Shown here in pieces: positions 35,080 through 42,624 of a DNA stretch of 42,624 nt. A program made the translations under genes and the position numbers. The stretch comes from JAAXQD01 sp032126435 (GTDB lineage Bacteria > Desulfobacterota > Desulfobacteria > Desulfobacterales > UBA11574): assembly GCA_032126435.1 (NCBI GenBank), contig JAQBBE010000313.1:1-42624 (forward strand). Direction: 5' to 3'. Numbering within the stretch: position 1 is the stretch's first letter; each line of letters opens with the position of its first letter. Below the pieces are notes generated by a model, which made no database searches, had not been told where the DNA came from, and was given only the letters and a program-made list of their open reading frames with translations.

Positions 35080-38000
35080 TATAATACGATTTCAGAGCTG
35101 TGATTCAATAAAGGGAGAAAGGTTTCCGTTGCGATGTTCTCAAAAACCTCATCCAAAGGATCGATCTTGCCGAAACAACGCTCAAAATAGGGATCTTCGG
35201 ATTCCCCTCGGGCAAAATCACTGCCGGCCCATTTTTTTCGTGCGGCATGTATCGCAGCCTGTTTCGTCCGGTTCATCAATTGTATCTGGCGAACATATTC
35301 CAACGACGATTCGGGGAAAAAGTGCAAGGGCTCCGACATTCCTTTCCAATAGAACCGAAGAAGATCACTGATCCGGTCCGTGGCGTCTGGAACCGGCTTA
35401 AATTCCCAGGCGGCATCTTTGCCCAACAGGAGGCTCCGATCCGGGTTATCAACTTCATCTAAAGCATAAAGTACAAGATGATAAATCCATGTATTTATAA
35501 GATGTTTAGCTTTTATTTTTGCATATCTAATTTGAATCAGTCCCTGTTCAAAAAAATCAGCCATGCGACCGGTAAGGCGAAACCCCGCGATATCGAGTTT
35601 AAACCCTTGATCATCCAAACGTTTGCTTTTGATATGGCCTTCAATTTTTCTGACAAAATCTTCCGCATCCAGACTCCGGTCATTAAAAACAAATTCGCCC
35701 ACTTTTCCATGGGGAAGCTGTCCGGAGGCTTTTTTTACAGAATAATAATCTTTTAAGTTCAATCCTGACATTTTTTTTGACGCAAGTTCTTGATCGATCA
35801 AATATTTTTCCAAATGATCTAAATCGAAATTTTCTCTTTCATCGGCAACGGCTTCCGGATCACGAAAATACACGCCCAAGCGTTTTTCTAAAAGAAACCT
35901 GCTTGGATTGCCGAAAAAGGTGCTTAAGTCTTCAATGTCGAGCGTCTTCCATTTATGGGAAAGTTCAGGCAGTTTGGCGGCAATCAGGGTGGAAGCTTCT
36001 TTTGGGTCATGCAGTCTTGAACCGGCTGAAAAATTTTCTTGGGAATAACTGAACAGCTTGCCGCCGGGTTTAAAATATTCGGGGGAAAAGGCTTGAAGCC
36101 GATGAAGGGTTACGATCTGCTCTTCTAAAATACCGAATCCGTCTTTGATATAATCTATGAGTTCACTGACAAGAACCGATGGCGGAATCCGAGTGTTATC
36201 CTGGATACTCTGCCCCACATAGCTGACGTACAGCCTGTTTCTGGCGGATAGAAGCGCCTCCAGAAACAGATACTTGTCATCATTTCTTCGGTTACGATCG
36301 CCCATCCTGGGGTTTTTGACCATCAAATCGAACCCCAGGGTTTGGGCCTTGCGCGGAAACGCATCGCTGTTCATCCCCACGAGACAAACGATTTTAAAAG
36401 GGATGCTTCTCATGGGGAGCATGGCGCAAAATGTCACGCCGCCTGAAAAAAATCTGCTGTGAAATTGCTCGTGTTCAAGACGTCGTTCCAAATAGGACCG
36501 GACAACCTCAATTTCCACCCGCGCATCAAAGCCGGAAGACGCTTCTTTTTTGGACATGTCATCCAGAATACCGCTTAAAATATGGATGTCCCGTTCGGAA
36601 TCCTCATCCGGAGAAAAAAACTGCGCGATAATTTCATCGAAAAATATATGCCAGCCGCTGAACGTTCGTGCCGTGTCCAAAGATTGTACGCATGCGAAAA
36701 CCCTGTCCAAAAATTTAATTAATTTTCCTAAGGTTTTTACGTCGCCCCCTTCAATATGATCATACGGAAGGATTCCGGAGAATGTTTTACGGTCATAACC
36801 CGGCATGGCATATCCCAAAAGGAGTCTGTCGATTCCGGCTTTCCAGGTATTTTCAGAAAAACCGGGCAGTCCCTTTTCTTGGCGGTATTTTGCGTCGATC
36901 CCCCAACGAATATGGGTTTCTTTGAACCAGCGTTCTGCAATTTCGATTTCCGATTCAGACAAACCAAAGGTGTCTCTTATTTCGGACAGTTCCATCAATG
37001 CCATAACAGAGGCTACCCCCAGCCGACTGTTTTTAAGATCAAGTATGGACATTAACCCGTCGATTATACGACTCTGTTTTACGACATTCCGGTCGGCGAT
37101 GGTGAAAGGAATCCGAAGCGTTTCATCGGTCTGTGCATCGAACACTGCCTGAATAAACGGTGCATACAATTCAATATCGGGTGTCATGACCACGATGTCT
37201 TTGGGCAAAAGTCCCGGATCTTCTTCAAACATGGCCAAAAGGTTGTCGTGAAGGACCTCGATCTCCCGCATGGGACTGTGACAGGAATGAATCTGAACCG
37301 AGCCGTCAGAATCATAACGTGGTAAAGAATCGGGGTCATTTTCAGGGGCCGAGGCATTTTGGGGCCGGGAAGACGTTCTGTTCTTTAAATTTAAAATATC
37401 CGACTGGATCCTGGAAAGACGGGTATGGCCGTGAGGATCATCAAACACTTCGTATGTCTGGCAATCGAGTCCGCTGATCATTGAAAAAAAGTTCCGGCCC
37501 AATGCGCCCATGCCGGCCAAAAGCCGATTTCCCGCTTCCAGGTAAAGATTTTGGGTGACATCATCGGATTGGACATGCCGCTTTCTGATCTTTACGGTCT
37601 CCTGATCGGAAACAATATCCGCCCAGTACTCTCTGCACGGGTTCATCAGAAAAAGATTCACTTGAGAAAGCCGTGATATTTCAACGAACGCTTCTATATG
37701 AAACGGGGGTAAATAGGATATTCCAAATATGGATACCCGCCCGGGAAATTTTTCTGTCGGATGGGGCTGTTTTCTGATCTTTTCAAAAATGATCTTGCGG
37801 AGCCTGGCTTGATGCCGGTTTTCTTCAGGGGGCGAAAGCTGTCGCCAGAGTTGTGCCTGCCAGTGATTTTCCTTGCCTTTTTCCCACCCTAACATCATGT
37901 CAGGCCTGAAAACCAGATATTGATCATAAAGATCTGCAATTTTTTCTGAAAGTTGAAACAGCTTCAATCCCTTTATATCATCCAGAAGATATTTTTCCAG

Positions 38001-38333
38001 ACTTTCAAAACCGGACAAATGAATACATGACGGGAGAAGCTTCATGATCCTGAGGGTCATCGTAACGAGGTCAAAGGGGGATTCATCGGGAAGGTCTTTG
38101 ACCAGGTTTTTAAAAATTTCTTCTAAAAATACGTTTGGAAAGGGGAAACGGCAGTTTGCACAAATGCCATTATGTCGGGCGAGCTCCAGAGAGACCCAGC
38201 GTTCCATACCCCTGCTCTGAACAACGATAATTTCCGGAGCAAACGGAGAGGAAAGCGGTTCCCTGACGATTCGAGCCAGCTGCTCGGCAAGGATCTCCAT
38301 GTGGTTACCGGTGTAGATTTTAAGACCGTGCAT
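35079..38333 (-). CDS. recC: RecC, exodeoxyribonuclease V gamma subunit
   Basis: The 1084-residue product is RecC, the subunit that splits DNA strands and recognises Chi in the RecBCD nuclease-helicase. The opening MHGLKIYTGNHMEILAEQLA, IVVQSRGMERWVSLELARHNGICANCRFPFPN and later MRSIPFKIVCLVGMNSDAFPR are RecC-like; the last belongs to its inactive helicase/nuclease fold. Length is close to the family norm of about 1100. No recB or recD lies within the window. It starts 7 nt after the GMC gene, with AGGAG about 10 nt before ATG, and overlaps the transglutaminase gene. Such a mixed setting suggests recB and recD are elsewhere. Confidence 0.93.
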   Translation of the reverse strand: MHGLKIYTGNHMEILAEQLARIVREPLSSPFAPEIIVVQSRGMERWVSLELARHNGICANCRFPFPNVFLEEIFKNLVKDLPDESPFDLVTMTLRIMKLLPSCIHLSGFESLEKYLLDDIKGLKLFQLSEKIADLYDQYLVFRPDMMLGWEKGKENHWQAQLWRQLSPPEENRHQARLRKIIFEKIRKQPHPTEKFPGRVSIFGISYLPPFHIEAFVEISRLSQVNLFLMNPCREYWADIVSDQETVKIRKRHVQSDDVTQNLYLEAGNRLLAGMGALGRNFFSMISGLDCQTYEVFDDPHGHTRLSRIQSDILNLKNRTSSRPQNASAPENDPDSLPRYDSDGSVQIHSCHSPMREIEVLHDNLLAMFEEDPGLLPKDIVVMTPDIELYAPFIQAVFDAQTDETLRIPFTIADRNVVKQSRIIDGLMSILDLKNSRLGVASVMALMELSEIRDTFGLSESEIEIAERWFKETHIRWGIDAKYRQEKGLPGFSENTWKAGIDRLLLGYAMPGYDRKTFSGILPYDHIEGGDVKTLGKLIKFLDRVFACVQSLDTARTFSGWHIFFDEIIAQFFSPDEDSERDIHILSGILDDMSKKEASSGFDARVEIEVVRSYLERRLEHEQFHSRFFSGGVTFCAMLPMRSIPFKIVCLVGMNSDAFPRKAQTLGFDLMVKNPRMGDRNRRNDDKYLFLEALLSARNRLYVSYVGQSIQDNTRIPPSVLVSELIDYIKDGFGILEEQIVTLHRLQAFSPEYFKPGGKLFSYSQENFSAGSRLHDPKEASTLIAAKLPELSHKWKTLDIEDLSTFFGNPSRFLLEKRLGVYFRDPEAVADERENFDLDHLEKYLIDQELASKKMSGLNLKDYYSVKKASGQLPHGKVGEFVFNDRSLDAEDFVRKIEGHIKSKRLDDQGFKLDIAGFRLTGRMADFFEQGLIQIRYAKIKAKHLINTWIYHLVLYALDEVDNPDRSLLLGKDAAWEFKPVPDATDRISDLLRFYWKGMSEPLHFFPESSLEYVRQIQLMNRTKQAAIHAARKKWAGSDFARGESEDPYFERCFGKIDPLDEVFENIATETFLPLLNHSSEIVL

Positions 38334-38340
38334 GGCCCGC

Positions 38341-39930
38341 CTACTCCTTTGCTTCCCGTCCCTTTTTGGATGGAATATGTTTCATGGCATGCTCGGCCAT
38401 GGCGGTAATTGTCAGACTCGGATTTACGCCCAGGTTGGCCGGTATCATCGATCCGTCCACAACATACAGACCTTCATAGCCGTAAACCCGGTTCTTCCCG
38501 TCGATAACGCCGCGTTTCGAATCCGGTCCGATGGGGCATCCGCCTAAAATGTGTGCCGTAATGCCGGTATTCAAAAAAACCTCGTTTACGGCACTCTGCG
38601 GAATGCCGCCAGTTTTCTTGGCCAGCGCCCGGGTCACTTCCTGAGCCTTCGGAATATAGACCGGCACCTTTTCCCGCTGTTGTTCACGCGTTGAGATCAA
38701 TGAGCGATTAAAAGGCCACCACCATCGACGCTTAAGATTGACCTTGACGCTGTTATCCAACGTCTGCATGACCAGAAGGATGATCGACCGTCGTGCCCAG
38801 CCAAACGGCCAAAGAACGCGTAGAAAATGAATGGGGTGTCGAATGATGTTTAAAAGCCACTTCAAGGGTCGTGTGAACGGATTGCCGCCTTCGGTGAAGA
38901 TCGTGCTTAAAAAACTCATTAAGTCAGAACCTTCCGGATAGCGCACGGGTTCTATATGGGTGAATTCATCCGGGTATATGCTCGATGTAATGGCAATCCC
39001 TTTGGAGTAATCCACCGCGTCGTCTTTTGCAGTCACGGCCGTTAACGTTTCACTGTTGGTCCGGACCCGCGAACCGAGCATGGGTGAAAGTCCGGGCAAC
39101 GTTCCCTGTTCTCTGCACGTTAAAAGCAACGGGACGGTGCCTAAAACACCGGCGGCAAGAACGATCTCCTTCGCCAGAAATGTTCGCCGGTCACTGGAAA
39201 ACAGCGAAGTGGTTCGTATGGTATCCACCTGATAACCGCCACCGGGATATTCTTTGATCAGGGTCGCCTTTGTCTCGGGAAAAATTTTCACACCCAGTGC
39301 CTCAGCCAGGTAGAGGTAATTTTTGTCCAGGGTGTTTTTTGCATTATACCGGCAACCGACCATGCAACCGCCGCAAAAGCAGCATCCGGTACGATCCGGC
39401 CCTTTTCCGTCAAAGTAGGGATCGGGAACGGTTTTCTCGGGCTCGCCGAAAAAAACCCCCACATCCTGAAGGCTGAATGTATGACCTCTGCCCATCTCCT
39501 CGGCCAACTCGCGGAGCAGTTCATCCGCCGGATATACCTTTTCGCTGGTCGTAACCCCGAGCATTTTTTTGGCCGTCTCATATTTGGGTGCGAGAATCGA
39601 TTTCCAATCCCCCATCTGGGACCACTGGGGATCTTCGTAAAACGCGTCCGGAGGTTCAAGCAGCGTGTTGGCATAGCCAAGGCTTCCTCCGCCCACGCCC
39701 GCACCGCTCAAAATTAAAACATCGGAAAGGAGCGTGATACGTAAAATGCCGAAACAGCGCAAGAACGGGAGCCAAAGATACTTGAAAATATTCCAGTTGC
39801 TTTTGGGAAAATTTTCACTCCGGTATCGCTTGCCGGCTTCCAGAACCGCCACTTCGTAACCCTTTTCAGCCAATCGAAGTGCGCTGACACTTCCCCCGAA
39901 TCCAGAACCGATAATGATGAAATCGTACAT
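38341..39930 (-). CDS. GMC-type FAD oxidoreductase with cysteine cluster
   Basis: The 529-residue flavoprotein has the N-terminal FAD site GSGFGGSVSALRL (residues 8-20), a GAGVGGGSLGYAN loop and the C-terminal GMC closing region (AHILGGCPIG and LYVVDGSMIPANLGVNPSLT). It resembles cholesterol-oxidase-like members. A cluster of five cysteines, C183, C184, C186, C189 and C193 (TGCCFCGGCMVGCRY), lies before an AKNTLDKNYL segment. Related proteins share the pattern, which may bind metal or be structural. Substrate is unknown; sterols or hydroxy-lipids are guesses. It is the first gene of the operon that continues with recC. Confidence 0.85.
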   Translation of the reverse strand: MYDFIIIGSGFGGSVSALRLAEKGYEVAVLEAGKRYRSENFPKSNWNIFKYLWLPFLRCFGILRITLLSDVLILSGAGVGGGSLGYANTLLEPPDAFYEDPQWSQMGDWKSILAPKYETAKKMLGVTTSEKVYPADELLRELAEEMGRGHTFSLQDVGVFFGEPEKTVPDPYFDGKGPDRTGCCFCGGCMVGCRYNAKNTLDKNYLYLAEALGVKIFPETKATLIKEYPGGGYQVDTIRTTSLFSSDRRTFLAKEIVLAAGVLGTVPLLLTCREQGTLPGLSPMLGSRVRTNSETLTAVTAKDDAVDYSKGIAITSSIYPDEFTHIEPVRYPEGSDLMSFLSTIFTEGGNPFTRPLKWLLNIIRHPIHFLRVLWPFGWARRSIILLVMQTLDNSVKVNLKRRWWWPFNRSLISTREQQREKVPVYIPKAQEVTRALAKKTGGIPQSAVNEVFLNTGITAHILGGCPIGPDSKRGVIDGKNRVYGYEGLYVVDGSMIPANLGVNPSLTITAMAEHAMKHIPSKKGREAKE

Positions 39931-40009
39931 TTTACTTACACCCCTTGATCGACCGCTTATCCTGAATGAGCGTAAACAAAATCGAGAACATCCCTAACAA
40001 ATCCAATTT

Positions 40010-40057
40010 GATGGCCTCAAAAAAAGTCCGTTTTGTTCGCTCTGTGACCATTTGGGA
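40010..40057. repeat. Half copy of the palindromic repeat family
   Basis: GATGGCCTCAAAAAAAGTCC followed by GTTTTGTTCGCTCTGTGACC matches the reverse complement of 19280-19329 in most positions. Only this arm is present. It lies in the gap 39931-40328 between the GMC and btuF genes, and makes the apparent 63-codon frame there unlikely to be a gene. Confidence 0.6.
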
Positions 40058-40200
40058 GGCTTCAAGGACGTTATGGATACCCTGATGTTTATCACTTTTT
40101 CTCAAGTATTGTAAAGGAAACAAATGCGATCAAAAAACCAGGGACACCATAAAATTTCTTGACTTTATTGTTATTTTTTAATTACTTGAAGAATCCTGTT

Positions 40201-40300
40201 CGGGTGCTCGCATGAGATTAACGAGGATATGGGCAGGGGGTGATCTTGAGGATAGAAAAGGGACATCCCCGGATCGATCTGTTTCGGTCCGGTTTTTTTT
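40201..40300 (+). promoter_or_regulatory. Attenuator-like leader of the btu operon
   Basis: About 100 nt of leader precede the terminator at 40269-40300. GGTGCTCGCATGAG followed by ATTAACGAGGA (40203-40227) faintly recalls the 5' part of cobalamin riboswitches, but the B12 box GCCACTG is absent. GGGGGTG (40236-40242) could pair with CATCCCC (40264-40270), whose last two bases belong to the terminator stem, a possible switch. A -35-like TTGACT lies at 40159-40164 without a clear -10. Confidence 0.4.
40269..40300 (+). terminator. Intrinsic terminator upstream of btuF
   Basis: CCGGATCGA (40269-40277) pairs fully with TCGGTCCGG (40284-40292; one G-U), loop 6 nt, then eight T's (40293-40300). It lies before the chosen btuF start, so transcripts of the operon must pass it. 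It either ends an unseen upstream transcript or works as an attenuator. Confidence 0.85.
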
Positions 40301-40328
40301 GAGTAAAAATACAATTCAACGCGCTTCA

Positions 40329-41258
40329 ATGGCCTTTAGAATTTCCGACATATTGAATTACAGATCCATGGCGATCTTTTGGGTGGCGACGGCGTCCTTT
40401 ATTATTTTCTTGGGTACACCATCTCTCGCAAGAACAATGACGGATCAGCTCGGACGAAACGTCACGGTTCCGGATGAACCCCGGCGAATTGTATCCCTTG
40501 CACCGAATATCACGGAGATTATTTTTGCCCTGGGTCAGGAACGTCGTTTAATCGGTGTTACCCGGTACAGCGATTTTCCGCCTGAAGCTGAAAAACTTCC
40601 CAAGGTCGGTTCATATGTTCACCTCGATTTGGAGAAAATCGTGGCATTAAAACCGGATCTTTGTATTGCCATCAGGGACGGAAATCCTATAGATGTCGCC
40701 AGGCGCCTCGAATCTCTAAAAATACCCGTATATGCCGTAGATCCGAAAAATTTAGAAACGATCATGCAAACGGTGCTTGAAATCGGTGAGCTCATCAATG
40801 CCGAAAAAAGAGCAGACCTTTTGGTGCGGAACATGGATCTCAGGATTCAAAAGGTCAAGTCTCTCGTTTCAAACGTTACCTATCGTCCCCGGGTCTTTTT
40901 CCAAATCGGTGTCTCCCCCATCGTATCGGTTGGGACCCATACATTTATTCACGGACTCATTGTTCTTGCCGGTGGGACTAATCTTGCGGAAGGCCCAACC
41001 ACTTATCCCCGGTTCAGTCGCGAACAGGTCCTGGCCCTGTCGCCGGAAGTGATTATTATCACTTCCATGGCCCGGGCAGCGATATTCGAGCAGGTCAAAG
41101 CGGAATGGCGAAAATGGCCCGATCTGCCCGCGGTGCGAAACCAGCGTATTTTCCTTGAAGATTCCAATTTTTTCGATCGCCCCACGCCCCGGCTTGTGGA
41201 CGGCCTCGAACTGCTGGTGAGATTGATCCATCCCGAACTTTTTAAGGAAGCAGAGTGA
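40329..41258 (+). CDS. btuF: BtuF-like cobalamin-binding periplasmic protein
   Basis: The 309-residue product is a class III solute-binding protein for a corrinoid (or related chelate) ABC importer. A signal peptide ends near GTPSLART (hydrophobic AIFWVATASFIIFLG). Then come DQLGRNVTVPDEPRRIVSLAPNITEIIFALG and VGSYVHLDLEKIVALKPDL, which resemble BtuF and relatives. The start at 40329 gives a basic n-region; an ATG at 40368 would remove it. The frame is open from 40212, but that part contains the terminator at 40269-40300 and is rejected. It overlaps btuC by GTGA. Heme or siderophore binding cannot be excluded. Confidence 0.88.
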   Translation: MAFRISDILNYRSMAIFWVATASFIIFLGTPSLARTMTDQLGRNVTVPDEPRRIVSLAPNITEIIFALGQERRLIGVTRYSDFPPEAEKLPKVGSYVHLDLEKIVALKPDLCIAIRDGNPIDVARRLESLKIPVYAVDPKNLETIMQTVLEIGELINAEKRADLLVRNMDLRIQKVKSLVSNVTYRPRVFFQIGVSPIVSVGTHTFIHGLIVLAGGTNLAEGPTTYPRFSREQVLALSPEVIIITSMARAAIFEQVKAEWRKWPDLPAVRNQRIFLEDSNFFDRPTPRLVDGLELLVRLIHPELFKEAE

Positions 41259-42265
41259 ACACCGAAAAACCATTGCTGATAAAACGTCTGCTGGTTGTTT
41301 CCTTTTCAATGATGCTGGTGTTGCTTATGGCCATGTTTCTCGGCCTTTCTTTAGGGTCCAGCCAGAGCGGAATAAAGGCTGTTTTCCAAAATATTTTGGG
41401 CATCGGACCCCATGATCCCATGGTGGCTACCATCATCTGGAAGATCCGTTTTCCACGGATCTTGCTGGCAACCCTGGTGGGCGGGACCCTTTCCCTGGGC
41501 GGGTTGGTTTTCCAGGCCCTATTGAAAAATCCCCTGGCCGAACCCTATATTTTGGGCATTTCCGGGGGTTCGGCCATCGGTGCGATTATCGGCATTCTGA
41601 TCGGATTCGCCAAATTTCCAGGGGTCAGTCTTATGGCTTTTTCGGGAAGTATCGGCACACTTTTGCTGATTCTTGTCATGTCCTCCGGACAAACAATTCT
41701 GAAAAAAGATGCCCTGCTTCTTTCAGGCGTAATGGTAAATGCTTTCTGCGGGGCCGTCATAATGTTCCTGGTCTCATTGACCCAGGATGCAAGGCTCCAT
41801 AATATTATTTTCTGGCTCATGGGGGATCTTTCCATGGTCGACATGCCCCAGGTCGGAATTCTTGCCGCAATCCTTTTACCGTGTTTTTTCCTATTGTTCT
41901 GGTTTTCAAATTCGATGAATCTGCTCCTGATGGGCAAAGAATTGGCCCAGACCATGGGGGTCAATGTAAAGGCGGTAACCGTGACCTTGCTGGTGGTCAC
42001 CTCGTTTATGGTCAGTGCCACGGTTTCTTACTGCGGGCTTGTGGGATTTGTCGGACTGGTCGTACCCCATCTTCTGAGACTTCTTTTTGGGCCGGACCAC
42101 CGGGTCCTGGTTCCGGCATGTGTTTTTGGCGGCGGCGCCTATCTTGTTTTCTGCGATGTTCTGGCCCGGACGCTTCCGGACCAGGGGGAGATACCTGCCG
42201 GTGTCATTACCGCAATGATCGGTGCGCCGCTCTTTATCTATTTATTGAAAAGAACCCGACGGTAA
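41255..42265 (+). CDS. btuC: BtuC/FecCD-type ABC importer permease
   Basis: The 336-residue product is a FecCD/BtuC permease with about ten membrane helices. Typical features are IIWKIRFPRILLATLVGGTL, the NPLAEPYILGISGGSAIGAI coupling region and GLVGFVGLVVPHLLRLLFG near the C terminus. It begins with GTG, overlapping the btuF stop (GTGA), with AAGGA upstream. The ATPase gene follows after 1 nt. Together with btuF and the partial btuD it forms a type II importer. Confidence 0.94.
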   Translation: MNTEKPLLIKRLLVVSFSMMLVLLMAMFLGLSLGSSQSGIKAVFQNILGIGPHDPMVATIIWKIRFPRILLATLVGGTLSLGGLVFQALLKNPLAEPYILGISGGSAIGAIIGILIGFAKFPGVSLMAFSGSIGTLLLILVMSSGQTILKKDALLLSGVMVNAFCGAVIMFLVSLTQDARLHNIIFWLMGDLSMVDMPQVGILAAILLPCFFLLFWFSNSMNLLLMGKELAQTMGVNVKAVTVTLLVVTSFMVSATVSYCGLVGFVGLVVPHLLRLLFGPDHRVLVPACVFGGGAYLVFCDVLARTLPDQGEIPAGVITAMIGAPLFIYLLKRTRR

Positions 42266-42266
42266 T

Positions 42267-42624
42267 ATGGCCATAGAGAGCAAAAACCTGAACTATTATT
42301 ATGGAAATATTCCGGCCTTAAAGGATCTGAGTTTTTCGGTCAACAAAAGTGATTTTTTCATTATCATCGGCCCGAACGGTTCCGGAAAAACGACATTGAT
42401 GAAGATAATGGCGGGGATTCTTAAACCGAAAACGGGTCGATTGAAGATACTGGACCGAACCCTCAAAAACTATACCCGCAAAGCTTTGGCCCAGACCCTG
42501 GCCTTTGTTCCGCAGATGATGCCAATGGATTTTCCGTTTAGCGTCATTGAAGTGGTGCTCATGGGGAGATCGCCGTATCTGGGGATGCTGGGGGTCGAAC
42601 AAGCGGGGGATTTAAAAATTGCGG
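42267..42624 (+). CDS. btuD: BtuD-like ABC ATPase, truncated by window end
   Basis: The first 119 residues are visible. The Walker A motif is GPNGSGKTTLM, followed by ILKPKTGRLKIL and a Q-loop AFVPQMMPMDFPFSVIEVVLMGR, the form usual in FecE/BtuD-type importer ATPases. Signature and Walker B lie beyond the window. ATG is 1 nt after the btuC stop, so translation should be coupled. Completeness cannot be judged. Confidence 0.92.
   Translation, partial: MAIESKNLNYYYGNIPALKDLSFSVNKSDFFIIIGPNGSGKTTLMKIMAGILKPKTGRLKILDRTLKNYTRKALAQTLAFVPQMMPMDFPFSVIEVVLMGRSPYLGMLGVEQAGDLKIA

Noticed and set aside
39932..40123. 63-codon frame directly upstream of the GMC gene
   Set aside because: It runs through a copy of the palindromic repeat (40010-40057), has no ribosome binding site and no recognisable motif.
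40141..40328. Complete cobalamin riboswitch upstream of btuF
   Set aside because: The conserved GCCACTG box and the later helices could not be found; only a faint 5' similarity and a terminator remain.

Overview
The window looks like a piece of chromosome from a Gram-negative anaerobe of the Desulfobacterota, most likely near Desulfobacterales. This is inferred from the look of the proteins, the mixture of housekeeping genes and the intergenic repeat style; no 16S gene is present. Base composition looks mid-40s percent GC by eye (not counted). No prophage, integrase, transposase, CRISPR array or toxin-antitoxin pair was found. Most genes are core housekeeping genes, with a few accessory islands.

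Layout. 1-1.8 kb: an unidentified left edge, a small element with terminal inverted repeats, a NIF3-family gene, and a CAU-anticodon tRNA with a strong terminator. 1.9-5.8 kb: rpoD and dnaG, read leftward from a consensus promoter behind a leader of about 270 nt. 5.8-8.3 kb: hisB, an unknown lipoprotein and hisA in a row, then a tRNA-Ala(CGC) with its own terminator. 8.7-14.4 kb: the least conventional stretch, with a YcaO-TPR protein, an orphan ParA ATPase, a single dynamin-like GTPase and a 47-residue four-cysteine protein. 14.5-19.2 kb: a YqgE/AlgH protein and a glycerate 2-kinase from divergent promoters, then a PAS-GAF-PAS hybrid histidine kinase. 19.7-21.5 kb: dtd and a PBP4-type peptidase (dacB). 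21.5-27.4 kb: eight closely packed leftward genes, psd-pssA-leuB-asd-greA-rpoZ-ttcA-folE2. 27.7-30.8 kb: lon-tsaB. 31.2-39.9 kb: five leftward genes with overlapping or nearly touching ends (GMC-type oxidoreductase, recC, transglutaminase-like protein, ABC ATPase, ABC permease). 40.2-42.6 kb: a btuFCD-like corrinoid uptake operon behind an intrinsic terminator, cut by the window end.

How the genes fit together. The psd operon joins phospholipid synthesis (PssA makes phosphatidylserine, Psd decarboxylates it) to amino-acid synthesis (LeuB, Asd), transcription (GreA, omega), tRNA thiolation (TtcA) and folate/queuosine precursor supply (FolE2), a mixture more typical of growth-rate co-expression than of one pathway. 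RecC sits without RecB or RecD in a membrane/export operon. The btu genes form a complete importer apart from the truncated ATPase and have an attenuator-like leader.

Novelty. I do not see a clear, complete new system. The best candidates for a second look are the YcaO-TPR / ParA / dynamin-like / small-Cys-protein cluster (8.7-14.4 kb), the recC-containing operon, the btuF leader, and a short palindromic repeat family present four times in 42 kb (5.66, 19.24, 19.49 and 40.01 kb).
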